Of a DNA stretch of 28,303 nucleotides, positions 18,041 through 25,834 are shown in pieces. This stretch comes from RH-chloro-G1 sp003670575. Lineage in GTDB: Bacteria > Chloroflexota > Dehalococcoidia > UBA2979. Both the position numbers and the translations under genes were made by a program. Location of the stretch: the NCBI GenBank assembly GCA_947499615.1, contig CANMOP010000023.1, positions 1 to 28,303 on the forward strand, read 5' to 3'. Every line of letters starts with the position of its first letter. Position 1 is the first letter of the stretch. The notes beneath the pieces are model-generated. The model had not been told where the DNA came from. It made no database searches and saw only the letters and a program-made list of their open reading frames with translations.

Positions 18041-19128
18041 TGGCCGAGCGAACCAATGCCGCGCCGGGCAGCACCTCGAGTGCGGGCACGGGCGAGGACG
18101 CAGTTGCGAGCGACGTAGCCATCGAGGATCCGGCGCACAACGAGTTCGCGCTGATCGACCGCATTCTCGAGCGGCTGGGCGACGCCGTGGCGAGCGAGAT
18201 TCTGCTCCCGCCCGGCGACGACGCCGCGGCGTGGGTGCCCGCCGGCGGCGCGGTGATAGCCACGGCCGACGCGATGACAGAGGGCTCCCACTGGTTGCCA
18301 CACCTGCTGTCGATGTACGACGTCGGCTGGCGCTGCGTGGCCGCGAACGTCTCCGACCTTGCGGCGATGGGCGCAACCCCGCAGGTGCTGCTGGTCACGG
18401 CGGTGCTCGGCCCCACGATGACCATCGACGACCTCGACGCGTTCATCGATGGGCTCGCGGATGGCTGCCGCGCCCACGGCGTGCAGATCGCGGGTGGCGA
18501 CGTGGTGCGAGGGCGCTCCACGACGTTCAGCATCACCGCGCTGGGTGCCGCGCGCCTCGATCGAGCGAATCGCGCGATCGTGCTGCGGCGTGACGGTGCG
18601 CACCCGGGAGACGTGATCGCCGTGTCCGGCACGCCCGGACTGGCCGCAGCCGGTATGCGATTGGTGGAGCAGGCACGCACCGACCCGCCGGCAGACGCCG
18701 CGATCGCCGCGTTCCGTCATCCGGTCGGCCGCGTTGACCTAGGATTGGCCGCAGTCGCGGTCGGCGTACCGTGCGCAATCGATATCTCCGACGGGCTCAT
18801 ACAGGACCTCGGCCACATCGCTCAGCGGTCTGGCGTCGGGATCGAGATCGATCTGGAGGCGCTGCCGCTACCGCAGGCCGCCGTGGCGTTCTTCGGCACG
18901 GAGGGCGCGCGCACGCTGGCGCTCGCCGGTGGCGAGGACTTCGAGTTGATCCTCGTGGCACGCCAGAACGTCATCGAGTCGTTGGAGGCGGAAGACCTCA
19001 CGATTATCGGCCGCGTGCTGGAACAGCACCCCGGCGAGGTCGTGATCCGACAGGCCGATGGCGCACCTTACCCGGTGCCGCAAGGCTGGGACGCGCTGCG
19101 ACGCTGGCCGCTGCCTCGCCTGCAATAG
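18040..19128 (+). CDS. thiL: Thiamine-monophosphate kinase
   Basis: This 362-residue protein phosphorylates thiamine monophosphate to thiamine diphosphate with ATP, the last step of cofactor synthesis. PurM/ThiL-fold motifs are present: PPGDDAAAW at 57-65, ATADAMTEGSHW at 74-85, NVSDLAAMGATPQ, IAGGDVVRGRS, DISDGLIQDL and the closing AGGEDFELI. The first 30 residues are a low-complexity Ala/Ser/Thr extension not needed by the fold. The ATG at 18040 overlaps the gyrA stop, so translation is probably coupled. The pairing of gyrA with thiL is positional and does not by itself indicate a shared function. Confidence 0.95.
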
Positions 19129-19191
19129 TCGGCATGCATCCACGCCAGCGTCAGCGGTCAACCGCCGCCGACAGACCCAGTCGGAGCCTAC

Positions 19192-19692
19192 GTGACCACC
19201 GCCAATCGCATCGTGATCACCACCCCTACCGCTGCGCGTACACGCACGCTCGGCCGGCGATTGGCTCGACTGCTGCGAGCAGGCGACGTGGTGCTGCTGC
19301 AAGGGCCGCTGGGCGCCGGAAAGACCACGCTGGCGCAGGGCATCGGCGCGGGCCTGCACGTCGACGGGCCCGTCCGCAGTCCGACCTTCGTGCTCATGGC
19401 CCGCCACGAGGGCGCCATCCCGCTGTACCACGCGGACCTCTACCGCCTCGACGATCCGTCGCAGGTCGATGAGCTGGAACTGGAGCAGCAGGCGGGGGAC
19501 GGCGTCCTGCTGGTGGAATGGCCGGAGCGCGGCCTGGAGGCGTTGCCTCCGTCCCACCTGCTGGTCGTGCTGGAGCCCGCGGAGGGTGCCGAGGGGCACA
19601 ACACCCGTCGCATCACTTTCGTTGCCGTCGGCGACCGCTATCGTCGGGTGCTGGACGGACTGCAGGCGGCAAACCTCGGCGACCGCTCCTAA
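19192..19692 (+). CDS. tsaE: tRNA t6A37 synthesis ATPase TsaE
   Basis: This 166-residue P-loop protein helps the TsaB-TsaD complex add threonylcarbamoyl to A37 of ANN-decoding tRNAs. The Walker A motif GPLGAGKTT is at 38-46. The family blocks SPTFVLMARHEG, LYHADLYRLDD and GVLLVEWPERG follow in normal order. The GTG start at 19192 has GGAG 6-9 nt upstream. It is 63 nt after thiL and 75 nt before tsaB, consistent with one transcript. tsaD and tsaC are not in the window. Confidence 0.95.
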   Translation: MTTANRIVITTPTAARTRTLGRRLARLLRAGDVVLLQGPLGAGKTTLAQGIGAGLHVDGPVRSPTFVLMARHEGAIPLYHADLYRLDDPSQVDELELEQQAGDGVLLVEWPERGLEALPPSHLLVVLEPAEGAEGHNTRRITFVAVGDRYRRVLDGLQAANLGDRS

Positions 19693-19767
19693 TCGACCAC
19701 CCGAGGCGTGCGGCCTGATCGCTTCGCGCTTGTCGCAGCCTCTGCGCGCATGGTACGAGTGGACATC

Positions 19768-20463
19768 ATGCCGAAGCTCGCCATCGACACCGCATCGGAC
19801 GAAGCCAGCATCGCCATCGTCGATGGCGGACGCGTGCTGTTCGAACATCGGTGGCGGATCACGACAACGGCCTCCCGCGAACTGCTCAGTGCCATCGAGT
19901 CAACGATCGCGGCGGCGGGGACCACACTCGATGCGCTCACCGGCATCGTCATCTGTACCGGGCCCGGGGGCTACGGATCGCTACGCAGCGGCGTCGCGAC
20001 GGCCCAGGGGATTGCGCTGGGACTCGATGTGCCACTGGCGGGTGTCGGACGGCTGGAGTTGCAGGCGTTCCCGCACCTCCGTCCGGACAGCATTGTGATC
20101 GCCGTGCACGACGCCGGCCGCATGGGCGTGGCATGGGCGGCATACCGCGCCTGCGAACTCATCGACGATGCACAATCGGCGCCGCCGGAGCCCATCGCCC
20201 CACCCCGCATCGACGACCTCGATACGTGCATGCGCCTGGCGCCGGTCGGCCTGTGGTGTGGCGACCTCACGCCAGCGTTGCACGCCGCGCGAGACGCTGC
20301 GGGCCGGACAGGCGACACTGACGTACAGTCTGCGGAGAATGTGCGATCGGCGGCGCACCTGGTGCGGCTGGCAGAGTTACACCATGCGTTCGGCGACCCG
20401 GCAGCGGTGGATGTGATGTACCTGCGGCCGCCCTCCATTGGGGCGCGCGCCGCCGGCACGTAA
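19768..20463 (+). CDS. tsaB: tRNA t6A37 synthesis protein TsaB
   Basis: This 231-residue inactive ASKHA-fold partner of TsaD is required for t6A formation. The N-terminus KLAIDTASDEASIAIVDGG and the block TGPGGYGSLRSGVATAQGIA are the family signatures. The ATG at 19768 gives the normal length; an upstream frame extends to a GTG at 19708 and includes an ATG at 19750, but the family begins at the chosen position. The ribosome site is weak (GAGTGGA). It follows tsaE, the classic gene neighbourhood. The C-terminal end VDVMYLRPPSIGAR is typical. Confidence 0.94.
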   Translation: MPKLAIDTASDEASIAIVDGGRVLFEHRWRITTTASRELLSAIESTIAAAGTTLDALTGIVICTGPGGYGSLRSGVATAQGIALGLDVPLAGVGRLELQAFPHLRPDSIVIAVHDAGRMGVAWAAYRACELIDDAQSAPPEPIAPPRIDDLDTCMRLAPVGLWCGDLTPALHAARDAAGRTGDTDVQSAENVRSAAHLVRLAELHHAFGDPAAVDVMYLRPPSIGARAAGT

Positions 20464-20563
20464 GAGCGGGCGAATCGTTCGCATGACTACAGGTGCGAGC
20501 GATACAACGGCAATTGGTACAACAGCAGCGGGCGCGGATGCGCCCACGGAGGGGAGAACCCAG

Positions 20564-21013
20564 ATGGAACGGACACTCGTCCTAGTAAAGCCGGATGCAA
20601 TGCAGCGGTCGCTGGCGGGCGAGATTCTCGGACGCCTGGAGCGCCGTGGACTGCGCATGGTCGGACTGCGACTGCTCAAGGTGGATAAGGCGATGGCGCG
20701 CACGCACTACGCCGAGCACGTCGGCAAGCCGTTCTTCAACGGGCTGGTGAACTACATCACGGCGTGCCCGATCATCGCCGCCGTGTTTGAGGGCACCAAC
20801 GCCGTGGCCGCCGCCCGCCAGGTCATGGGCTCCACTCGCCCGACCGAGGCCGCACCGGGCACGATTCGCGCGGACTTCGGGCTGGAGGTCGGACGTAACC
20901 TGGTCCACGGGTCCGACAGTGTGGCGAGCGCCAAGCGGGAGATCGGCATCTTCTTCGCTGGCCAGCGGCTGCCCTCGTGGGACCGCGAAGTCGACCCGTG
21001 GGTGTTCGAGTAG
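20564..21013 (+). CDS. ndk: Nucleoside diphosphate kinase
   Basis: This 149-residue enzyme balances (d)NTP pools by phosphate transfer through a phosphohistidine. MERTLVLVKPDAMQR opens the protein. The active-site segment is RNLVHGSDS with H115. ATP-site landmarks STRPTEAAPGTIR and SAKREIGIFF are in place. The usual SGPVVAMV strand is ITACPIIAAVF here, a mild divergence. The ATG at 20564 follows GGAGGGGAGA, which decides the start over longer open versions. A strong terminator follows at 21042. Confidence 0.97.
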   Translation: MERTLVLVKPDAMQRSLAGEILGRLERRGLRMVGLRLLKVDKAMARTHYAEHVGKPFFNGLVNYITACPIIAAVFEGTNAVAAARQVMGSTRPTEAAPGTIRADFGLEVGRNLVHGSDSVASAKREIGIFFAGQRLPSWDREVDPWVFE

Positions 21014-21041
21014 CACCAGGCAGCACGGACGACATGATGCA

Positions 21042-21069
21042 AGAAGCGCGGCCGGTTGGCCGCGCTTCT
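21042..21069. terminator. Terminator between ndk and rsfS
   Basis: AGAAGCGCGGCC and GGCCGCGCTTCT form a perfect 12-bp stem with a GGTT loop, followed by GCGTTT on the plus strand. It separates the convergent ndk and rsfS genes and can act in both directions. Confidence 0.85.
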
Positions 21070-21103
21070 GCGTTTCCCTCGCGACCGGAGTCAGAACGTG
21101 CGG

Positions 21104-21502
21104 CTACTGCACCCGCACCACTTCGGTCGCACGTGACCACAACCCCTCGAGGTTGTAGCGAGCGCGCTCTTCGAGACCGAACAGGTGGACCACCACGGGG
21201 CCGACGTCCAGCAGCACCCAGCCGCTCTCCGGCGCACCTTCCTGGCGGAACCGCACGCCCGACATCCCATCGATCATCTCATTGACCGACTCGATTAGTG
21301 CCTGCATCTGCCGCTGGTTGTCGACGGTTGCGACCACGAAGTAATCCGTGAACGCAGAGAGCATCGTCAGGTCGAGCATGACGACATCCACCGCCTGCCG
21401 GTCGACCAGCACGTCCACGATCTGGTGCGCCAATACCGAGCCGTCCACCGCAGCCTTGCGCCGACGGGGCGCCTCGGTGGTGCCTTCTACTGCTTCGCGC
21501 AT
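21104..21502 (-). CDS. rsfS: Ribosomal silencing factor RsfS (Iojap/DUF143)
   Basis: This 132-residue protein binds ribosomal protein uL14 and blocks joining of the subunits under nutrient limitation. The family core is readable: VDVVMLDLTMLSAFTDYFVV, then NQRQMQALIESV, GAPESGWVLLDVGPVVVHLF and RARYNLEGLW. About 18 residues of basic N-terminal extension precede it. The ATG at 21502 lies inside the end of the upstream lipoprotein gene, which it overlaps by 16 nt, so its translation probably depends on that gene. Confidence 0.95.
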   Translation of the reverse strand: MREAVEGTTEAPRRRKAAVDGSVLAHQIVDVLVDRQAVDVVMLDLTMLSAFTDYFVVATVDNQRQMQALIESVNEMIDGMSGVRFRQEGAPESGWVLLDVGPVVVHLFGLEERARYNLEGLWSRATEVVRVQ

Positions 21503-22122
21503 GCGGCCTCCACGGTGGTTCGCGTCACTGCGCGACCACCTCCTGCATCAATGTTGAGCCCGAATCTGAGCACGCCACTCGGGCTGTAAGAAGCATCGGC
21601 GAGCGTGACCTTTGCCGCCGATCCCAGCGCGGGCGGCGCAATCATCGTAGCGGTCGCATTGCCCACCGCGTCGATCGCCGCCTGCACCTGCCCGAGGAAC
21701 TCCGAACGCTGGTTCAGCACCAGCAAGTCCCCGGACTGCCGGAACGCTGCTTGAAACACGCCACCGCTCCCGCCGAACACGCTGCCGCCAACCTCGAAGG
21801 TGACCACTCCCCCACCGGCGCCTGACTCCACGCGCGCGGAGAACGCACCTGCGGAGCCGGCCTCGGTGTCCCGCCACTGGCCGACGCAGCGCAGTCTTTC
21901 CAGTGTTGTCAGCCGCGCGGCAGTGGTCACCGTAGCTGCTGTCGCCGTCGCGGCGCTCGTTGCGGCACCGCTTGCCCCGAACGCGGCACCACCGCTGGAG
22001 CCTGCTGTCGCGGGGTTCAGCGTGGCAATCACCACTGGCGCCACGGCGGGCTGCGAACCGGAGCAGGCAGCAAAGAACAGCACGCAGCCGAATGGCAGCA
22101 GGAGAGGTGGTCCAGATTTCAT
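21487..22122 (-). CDS. Putative lipoprotein of unknown function
   Basis: This 211-residue protein opens with a signal peptide ending in a lipobox FAAC (C20) followed by SGSQ, so it is probably lipid-anchored outside the membrane. An Ala/Thr-rich linker (about 40-70) leads to a domain with LRCVGQWRDTE and a beta-rich, Gly/Val-rich remainder ending in EAACAKQ. No family is recognised. The ATG at 22122 has no Shine-Dalgarno sequence, but TACGAT stands 6 nt upstream, as in leaderless genes; an ATG at 22149 is an alternative. The 3' end overlaps rsfS by 16 nt. Confidence 0.75.
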   Translation of the reverse strand: MKSGPPLLLPFGCVLFFAACSGSQPAVAPVVIATLNPATAGSSGGAAFGASGAATSAATATAATVTTAARLTTLERLRCVGQWRDTEAGSAGAFSARVESGAGGGVVTFEVGGSVFGGSGGVFQAAFRQSGDLLVLNQRSEFLGQVQAAIDAVGNATATMIAPPALGSAAKVTLADASYSPSGVLRFGLNIDAGGGRAVTRTTVEAACAKQ

Positions 22123-22128
22123 AGAGGT

Positions 22129-22134
22129 ATCGTA
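22129..22134 (-). promoter_or_regulatory. -10 box of the lipoprotein gene, possibly leaderless
   Basis: On the minus strand TACGAT is followed by six bases and the ATG at 22122. This spacing places the expected transcription start at or next to the start codon. No -35 is evident. Confidence 0.4.
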
Positions 22135-22184
22135 CCCCGGCGCACTCATCAGGCGCACCGAGCGCGCCCACGGCGAGCCCCACG

Positions 22185-22190
22185 TACAAT
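22185..22190 (+). promoter_or_regulatory. -10 box of mnmA, possibly leaderless
   Basis: TACAAT stands seven bases before the ATG at 22198, with no Shine-Dalgarno between. Transcription from this box would begin at about the start codon. No -35 is evident. Confidence 0.45.
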
Positions 22191-22197
22191 GGAACCT

Positions 22198-23283
22198 ATG
22201 ACCGCCGCACCTCGTGTTCTGGTTGCCATGTCCGGTGGGGTCGACTCCGCCGTCGCCGCCGCGCTGCTGCACGGGCAGGGCTACGACGTGATTGGCGTGA
22301 CCATGCGCCTCTACACGGAGCCGGACTCGACCGCCTTGCGATCGCAGCGCACCTGCTGCGGCATCGAGGATGTCGCCGACGCCCGATCGACGGCGCAGCG
22401 CATTGGCATCCCGCACTACATCCTCAACCTGGAGCGCGAGTTCACGACCGATGTGATCGACCGGTTTGCGAGCGAATACGCGGCCGGTCGGACACCAAAC
22501 CCCTGCCTCGCCTGCAACCAGCATGTGAAGTTCGCCACGCTGCTGGATCGCGCCGTCGCGATGGGTTGCGACCTGCTCGCCACCGGTCACTACGCGCGCA
22601 TCGAGCGCGACGAAGTCGGGCACCATCTGCTCGCGGCCACCGACCATGCGAAGGATCAGTCGTACGTGCTGTACACGCTGAACCAGCAGGCGCTGGCTCG
22701 CACGTTGTTCCCATTGGGCGCGATCACGAAGACTGAGACGCGTCGCATCGCGACCTCGCTCGGGCTGCCAGTCGCGGACAAGCCGGACAGCGCGGACATC
22801 TGCTTCGTCCCCGGCGGCGACTACCGGACACTGCTGCGCGAACGCGGCGTCGAGTTCGCACCAGGCGCGATCGTCGATGCGCAGGGCGCGACCGTCGGCA
22901 CGCACGAGGGCGCGGCGGGCTACACCGTTGGTCAGCGGCGCGGCATTGGTGTGTCCACAGGCGAGCGGCGCTACGTAACGGTCATCGATGCCGCAACGAA
23001 TGTCATCACTCTCGGCGACGAAGAAGAACTGTTCACGCGCGAGGTCGAAGCGTCCGACCCGCACTGGATCCTCGCAGCACCATCGATCGACGAGCCGCTC
23101 ACCGCACGCATCCGCTACCACGCCGTCCCGATCCCGGCCCGCGTCACCACTGTCGACGCGAACGGCTTCCGGCTGACGTCTGAGCGCCGGATGCGTGCCG
23201 CCAGCCCGGGACAGGCGCTTGTGCTGTACCGCGGCGACGAGGTCGTCGGCGGTGGCACCATCGAGCGTGCGAGCAACCCCTGA
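22198..23283 (+). CDS. mnmA: tRNA-specific 2-thiouridylase MnmA
   Basis: This 361-residue enzyme puts sulfur on U34 of Lys, Glu and Gln tRNAs. The PP-loop MSGGVDSAVAAA is at 11-22. The catalytic cysteines are C103 in NPCLACN and C202 in DICFVPGGDYR, matching the usual pair about 100 residues apart. TGHYARI and YTVGQRRGIG are further family blocks. An in-frame ATG at 22189 overlaps the -10 box; the ATG at 22198 fits better. It is divergent from the lipoprotein gene, with only 75 nt between the two start codons. Confidence 0.96.
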   Translation: MTAAPRVLVAMSGGVDSAVAAALLHGQGYDVIGVTMRLYTEPDSTALRSQRTCCGIEDVADARSTAQRIGIPHYILNLEREFTTDVIDRFASEYAAGRTPNPCLACNQHVKFATLLDRAVAMGCDLLATGHYARIERDEVGHHLLAATDHAKDQSYVLYTLNQQALARTLFPLGAITKTETRRIATSLGLPVADKPDSADICFVPGGDYRTLLRERGVEFAPGAIVDAQGATVGTHEGAAGYTVGQRRGIGVSTGERRYVTVIDAATNVITLGDEEELFTREVEASDPHWILAAPSIDEPLTARIRYHAVPIPARVTTVDANGFRLTSERRMRAASPGQALVLYRGDEVVGGGTIERASNP

Positions 23284-23363
23284 CACAACGCGCGCAGGGC
23301 TGCGTGCGGAGCGCGGTTGGCCCGCCCGCGTGCAGCGCGTAGGATGGCATCGGAAGGTGGCGA

Positions 23364-23681
23364 ATGAGCCTCGAACAATTGCGTGACATCGTGGTGATTG
23401 TGTACGGGGTGGTGGGGATCCTGCTGTTCCTCATCCTCGTCGTCGCAACCGTCGGGCTGCTCTTCACGGCGCGCGCCCTGACGCGAGCCGTGCGCGCGCT
23501 GGTTGAGGATCCGGTGCGGCCAACCATCGATGAGTTCCGCGCCACCATGCATAACGTCCGCGGCACCACGGAGTTCATGGCGGACACCACCGTCCACCCG
23601 CTGATCCGCATCATCTCCATCGGTCGTGGGATCAAGCGTGGGCTGTCGGTTGCGGCGGGCCTGCGCCGGCCGCGAGAGTAG
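23364..23681 (+). CDS. Small single-span membrane protein (DUF948-like)
   Basis: This 105-residue protein has one transmembrane segment at about 9-34 (VVIVYGVVGILLFLILVVATVGLLF), followed by a helical charged part (RALTRAVRALVEDPVRPTI and onward). The layout resembles DUF948-type proteins. An AAGG ribosome site lies 7-10 nt before the ATG. It is followed after 9 nt by another small gene, probably a co-expressed partner. The role is unknown, probably envelope-related. Confidence 0.7.
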   Translation: MSLEQLRDIVVIVYGVVGILLFLILVVATVGLLFTARALTRAVRALVEDPVRPTIDEFRATMHNVRGTTEFMADTTVHPLIRIISIGRGIKRGLSVAAGLRRPRE

Positions 23682-23690
23682 CGCCGCACC

Positions 23691-23924
23691 ATGCTTCGCT
23701 TCATGGTCTCCATCGCCGTCGGCTGCGCAGCGGCCCATGTCCTGCTGACTCGTGACCTCCCAGAATCGATGCCGCTGCGTGACCGCCTGCTGGACGCGCG
23801 TGCCCTCCTGATGAGCGTCCGCGCGCGCGCCCGCGAGGCCATGCAGGCGGGCTCGCAGGCCTCGCGGGACGCGGAGCAGGAGCTGCTGACGGAATACCAT
23901 CGCCGCAGCGGCCGCATTTCCTAA
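23691..23924 (+). CDS. Small YtxH-like protein
   Basis: This 77-residue protein has a short N-terminal hydrophobic segment (about 4-19) and then a long amphipathic helix rich in Arg, Glu and Ala (RDRLLDARALLMSVRARARE). This resembles the YtxH-like family that often follows DUF948-like genes. The gene begins 9 nt after the preceding stop. The assignment is tentative because small helical proteins carry little signature. Confidence 0.6.
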   Translation: MLRFMVSIAVGCAAAHVLLTRDLPESMPLRDRLLDARALLMSVRARAREAMQAGSQASRDAEQELLTEYHRRSGRIS

Positions 23925-23975
23925 CGCCACAACGGATCCTCGCGCACATCGATTCCGCCTCCGCAACTCCCGCCC

Positions 23976-23981
23976 TATACT
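23976..23981 (+). promoter_or_regulatory. -10 box for the tRNA-Ser genes
   Basis: TATACT ends 7 nt before the first tRNA-Ser base, placing the start of transcription at about the mature 5' end. The -35 region (near 23953, TTCCGC) is weak. Confidence 0.5.
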
Positions 23982-23988
23982 GACCGGC

Positions 23989-24074
23989 GGAGAGGTGTCC
24001 GAGTGGTTGATGGTGCCGCTCTCGAAAAGCGGTAGGCGAAAGCCTCGCGGGTTCGAATCCCGCCCTCTCCGCCA
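23989..24074 (+). tRNA. tRNA-Ser (anticodon CGA)
   Basis: An 86-nt class II tRNA. The acceptor GGAGAGG pairs with CCTCTCC; the anticodon arm CCGCT-CTCGAAA-AGCGG has anticodon CGA. A long variable arm (AGGCGAAAGCCT) and the T-arm GCGGG-TTCGAAT-CCCGC follow, then discriminator G and an encoded CCA. It reads UCG codons. Confidence 0.97.
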
Positions 24075-24179
24075 CGCGAACATGTGCTTCGATGGCAGTC
24101 GACGCCACTCCGTCGGGTGCCATCAGACACGCCGTACGGGCGTGCCCGCCCCGGTCGGGTAAGACACCGGACCCCTCGC

Positions 24180-24267
24180 GGAGAGGTGCTAGAGTGGTTG
24201 AATAGGCTCGCCTGGAAAGCGTGTAGGGGGAAACCCCTCGCGGGTTCGAATCCCGCCCTCTCCGCCA
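24180..24267 (+). tRNA. tRNA-Ser (anticodon GGA)
   Basis: An 88-nt class II tRNA with acceptor GGAGAGG/CCTCTCC, anticodon loop CTGGAAA (anticodon GGA), variable arm AGGGGGAAACCCCT, T-arm GCGGG-TTCGAAT-CCCGC, discriminator G and encoded CCA. It reads UCC/UCU. The anticodon stem CTCGC/GCGTG contains one T-T mismatch. Its last 32 bases are identical to the end of the preceding tRNA-Ser, 105 nt before it. Confidence 0.96.
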
Positions 24268-24299
24268 GTTCTTCGATATCGAACGCGCCGCCCCGGTCG

Positions 24300-24320
24300 C
24301 CGTCGCCTCGCGGGTGACGG
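24300..24320. terminator. Hairpin between tRNA-Ser and sortase genes
   Basis: CCGTCGCC and GGTGACGG form an 8-bp stem with one G-T pair around TCGCG, placed between the convergent tRNA and sortase units. A 12-bp palindrome TTCGATATCGAA lies just before it at 24272-24283. No T-run is present. Confidence 0.4.
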
Positions 24321-24356
24321 GTCGGCGGGCGTTACGCGCCGGTCTGGCTGGATCCC

Positions 24357-25118
24357 TTACGCGCGCACGGCGCGCACGACGGTACGCGAGCTGTACTCCT
24401 GCGTCGCCGGGTTGAACGCACCGTCGCACGTGATAAGCGTGATCGCGTCCGCACCGACGTTGCGTGCCAGCAGGCGTGCCCAGTCTCCCTCATCTGCTGA
24501 CACCAATTGCCGCCACTGCACCGCATAGCGCAGCGACTGGCCATCGATGACCACGTCGATCACATCGCCAGGCGCCAGCAGCCGCACATCGTAGAAGACG
24601 GCGCGACCGTGGTAGTTCGCGGCCGCGTACGGCAGCTTGTACGAGTAGTCCACGTGCCCCGAGAAGATCGCGTTACCGCCCGTACCGGGGCTACCGCCGT
24701 ACCTCGAATCCGCCGAAAAGTCATACATGACGACCTCGGCCGGGCCGGTGGGCGCGTCCATGACGAGACCTGGCGGCGCCACCGCCCGCACCCCCAGCGG
24801 TGCATCGATGCCGAGCTGCGGGATGCGGAACCGGCCACGCTTCGCGTCCGGCGGCTCACCGAAGCGGTCGCGCAGTTCCTTCAGGTTCCCAACGGTCGAG
24901 AGGCCGGCCGCCGCCGGCGCGGGCGTGACCAGCAGGGCGGGCGTCGCCGTCATCTCACGCGGGACGGATACGACGGTGACCGGCACCAGTTCGGGTGCGC
25001 CCCGCGACACCAGCAGTGATGTCGCCACAAGCGCGAGGATCGCGGCAACGGCGAGGCCGGCGCTGATGTTCAGCCGTGCTGCGCGTGTTTGCACCGCCCA
25101 CCACTGGCGTAGCGCCAT
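24357..25118 (-). CDS. Class E/F-type sortase
   Basis: This 253-residue transpeptidase is predicted to cleave a sorting signal and attach surface proteins. It has a membrane anchor at about 18-38 and a Pro/Ala/Thr-rich linker, then the sortase domain from about residue 95 (RFRIPQLGIDAPLGV). The catalytic residues are H155 in FSGHVDYS, C231 in TLITCDG and an Arg in EYSSRTVV (R245). The GTGGNAIFSGHVD and FNPATQEYSSRTVVRA blocks favour the class E/F branch over housekeeping class A. The ATG at 25118 follows GGAGG. It is the last gene of a minus-strand operon whose preceding members include a protein with a PPKTG sorting signal. Confidence 0.9.
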   Translation of the reverse strand: MALRQWWAVQTRAARLNISAGLAVAAILALVATSLLVSRGAPELVPVTVVSVPREMTATPALLVTPAPAAAGLSTVGNLKELRDRFGEPPDAKRGRFRIPQLGIDAPLGVRAVAPPGLVMDAPTGPAEVVMYDFSADSRYGGSPGTGGNAIFSGHVDYSYKLPYAAANYHGRAVFYDVRLLAPGDVIDVVIDGQSLRYAVQWRQLVSADEGDWARLLARNVGADAITLITCDGAFNPATQEYSSRTVVRAVRA

Positions 25119-25147
25119 TCAATCCTCCGAACGTGGGAGCAGAAACG

Positions 25148-25807
25148 CTATCGGACGTGCACCAAGACGATATCGTCAGCGTCCACGAGCGTATACGAGG
25201 GGATCGGGCCGCCGTTGGGGATGTAGGAGTCGAACGCCTGCTGGCGCACGTTCCAGAAGTAGACCGCCGTCACCTCACGCGGAATCGTAGCGACTGCGCG
25301 CGCGATCGGTACCGCCGAGGAGCCAGTCCACCGGAGGTAGGCGACACCGGGACCAGTCGGAAATTGCCCAGCGAAGGTGCCGCTGTCGGCCGCATCTGGA
25401 GCCGTGTACAGGTCAAATCGCTGCGACTGACCACCTCGCCAGAGCACCTGACCGACGGCGATGCCGGGGTCGATCTCACCGGAGAGCAACGCCATGCGCA
25501 CTGTCGCACCCGAGGTGCCACATCCGGCCTTTCGGTCTGCCGGCGCAACCGCGAGCGCGTACACACCGGCGCCGTTCCCAGACGACTGCACCTGCGCGGT
25601 GCCGCACACCACGTCGCCGATGCTGGCGCGAACCCGCGAAGGGAGCGGCGCGTCGCCGCTTGAGACTATGCCGAAGAGCACGAAGGCTGGCTCCTGCGCC
25701 GAAGCGCGGGAGCCAGCCCCCAGATTCCCTGCGAAGACGCCGAGCAGGAGCGCGAGCATCCCAACCGCGAAGACGGAGCCTCGAGTCCAGATGCTGCGTT
25801 CCTGCAT
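25148..25807 (-). CDS. Secreted protein with Cys-paired domain, sortase operon
   Basis: This 219-residue protein has a signal peptide (hydrophobic 11-28, cleavage near SRASAQ at 34-38). Residues 42-125 form a beta-rich domain with two cysteines (VVCGTAQ, C68; AGCGTSGATV, C96) that resembles the domain of the next upstream gene. From about 155 comes a second beta domain (VAYLRWTGSS, VYFWNVRQQAFDSYIP, DADDIVLVHV), a pattern seen in Chloroflexota secreted proteins. It has no sorting motif or C-terminal membrane segment, so it is probably released or bound to another surface protein. The stop lies 29 nt before the sortase gene. Confidence 0.75.
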   Translation of the reverse strand: MQERSIWTRGSVFAVGMLALLLGVFAGNLGAGSRASAQEPAFVLFGIVSSGDAPLPSRVRASIGDVVCGTAQVQSSGNGAGVYALAVAPADRKAGCGTSGATVRMALLSGEIDPGIAVGQVLWRGGQSQRFDLYTAPDAADSGTFAGQFPTGPGVAYLRWTGSSAVPIARAVATIPREVTAVYFWNVRQQAFDSYIPNGGPIPSYTLVDADDIVLVHVR

Positions 25808-25834
25808 GGCGTTCCTCAGTTCCTAGCCAGCAGC

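Noticed and set aside
21487..23286. A 599-codon minus-strand frame covering mnmA and the lipoprotein gene
   Set aside because: Only the part from 22122 downward has a signal peptide and lipobox; the upstream part is antisense to mnmA.
23115..24083. Minus-strand frame with RRGRDSNPRG near the tRNA-Ser gene
   Set aside because: This peptide is the well-known false translation of the tRNA-Ser 3' half, often mis-annotated as protein.
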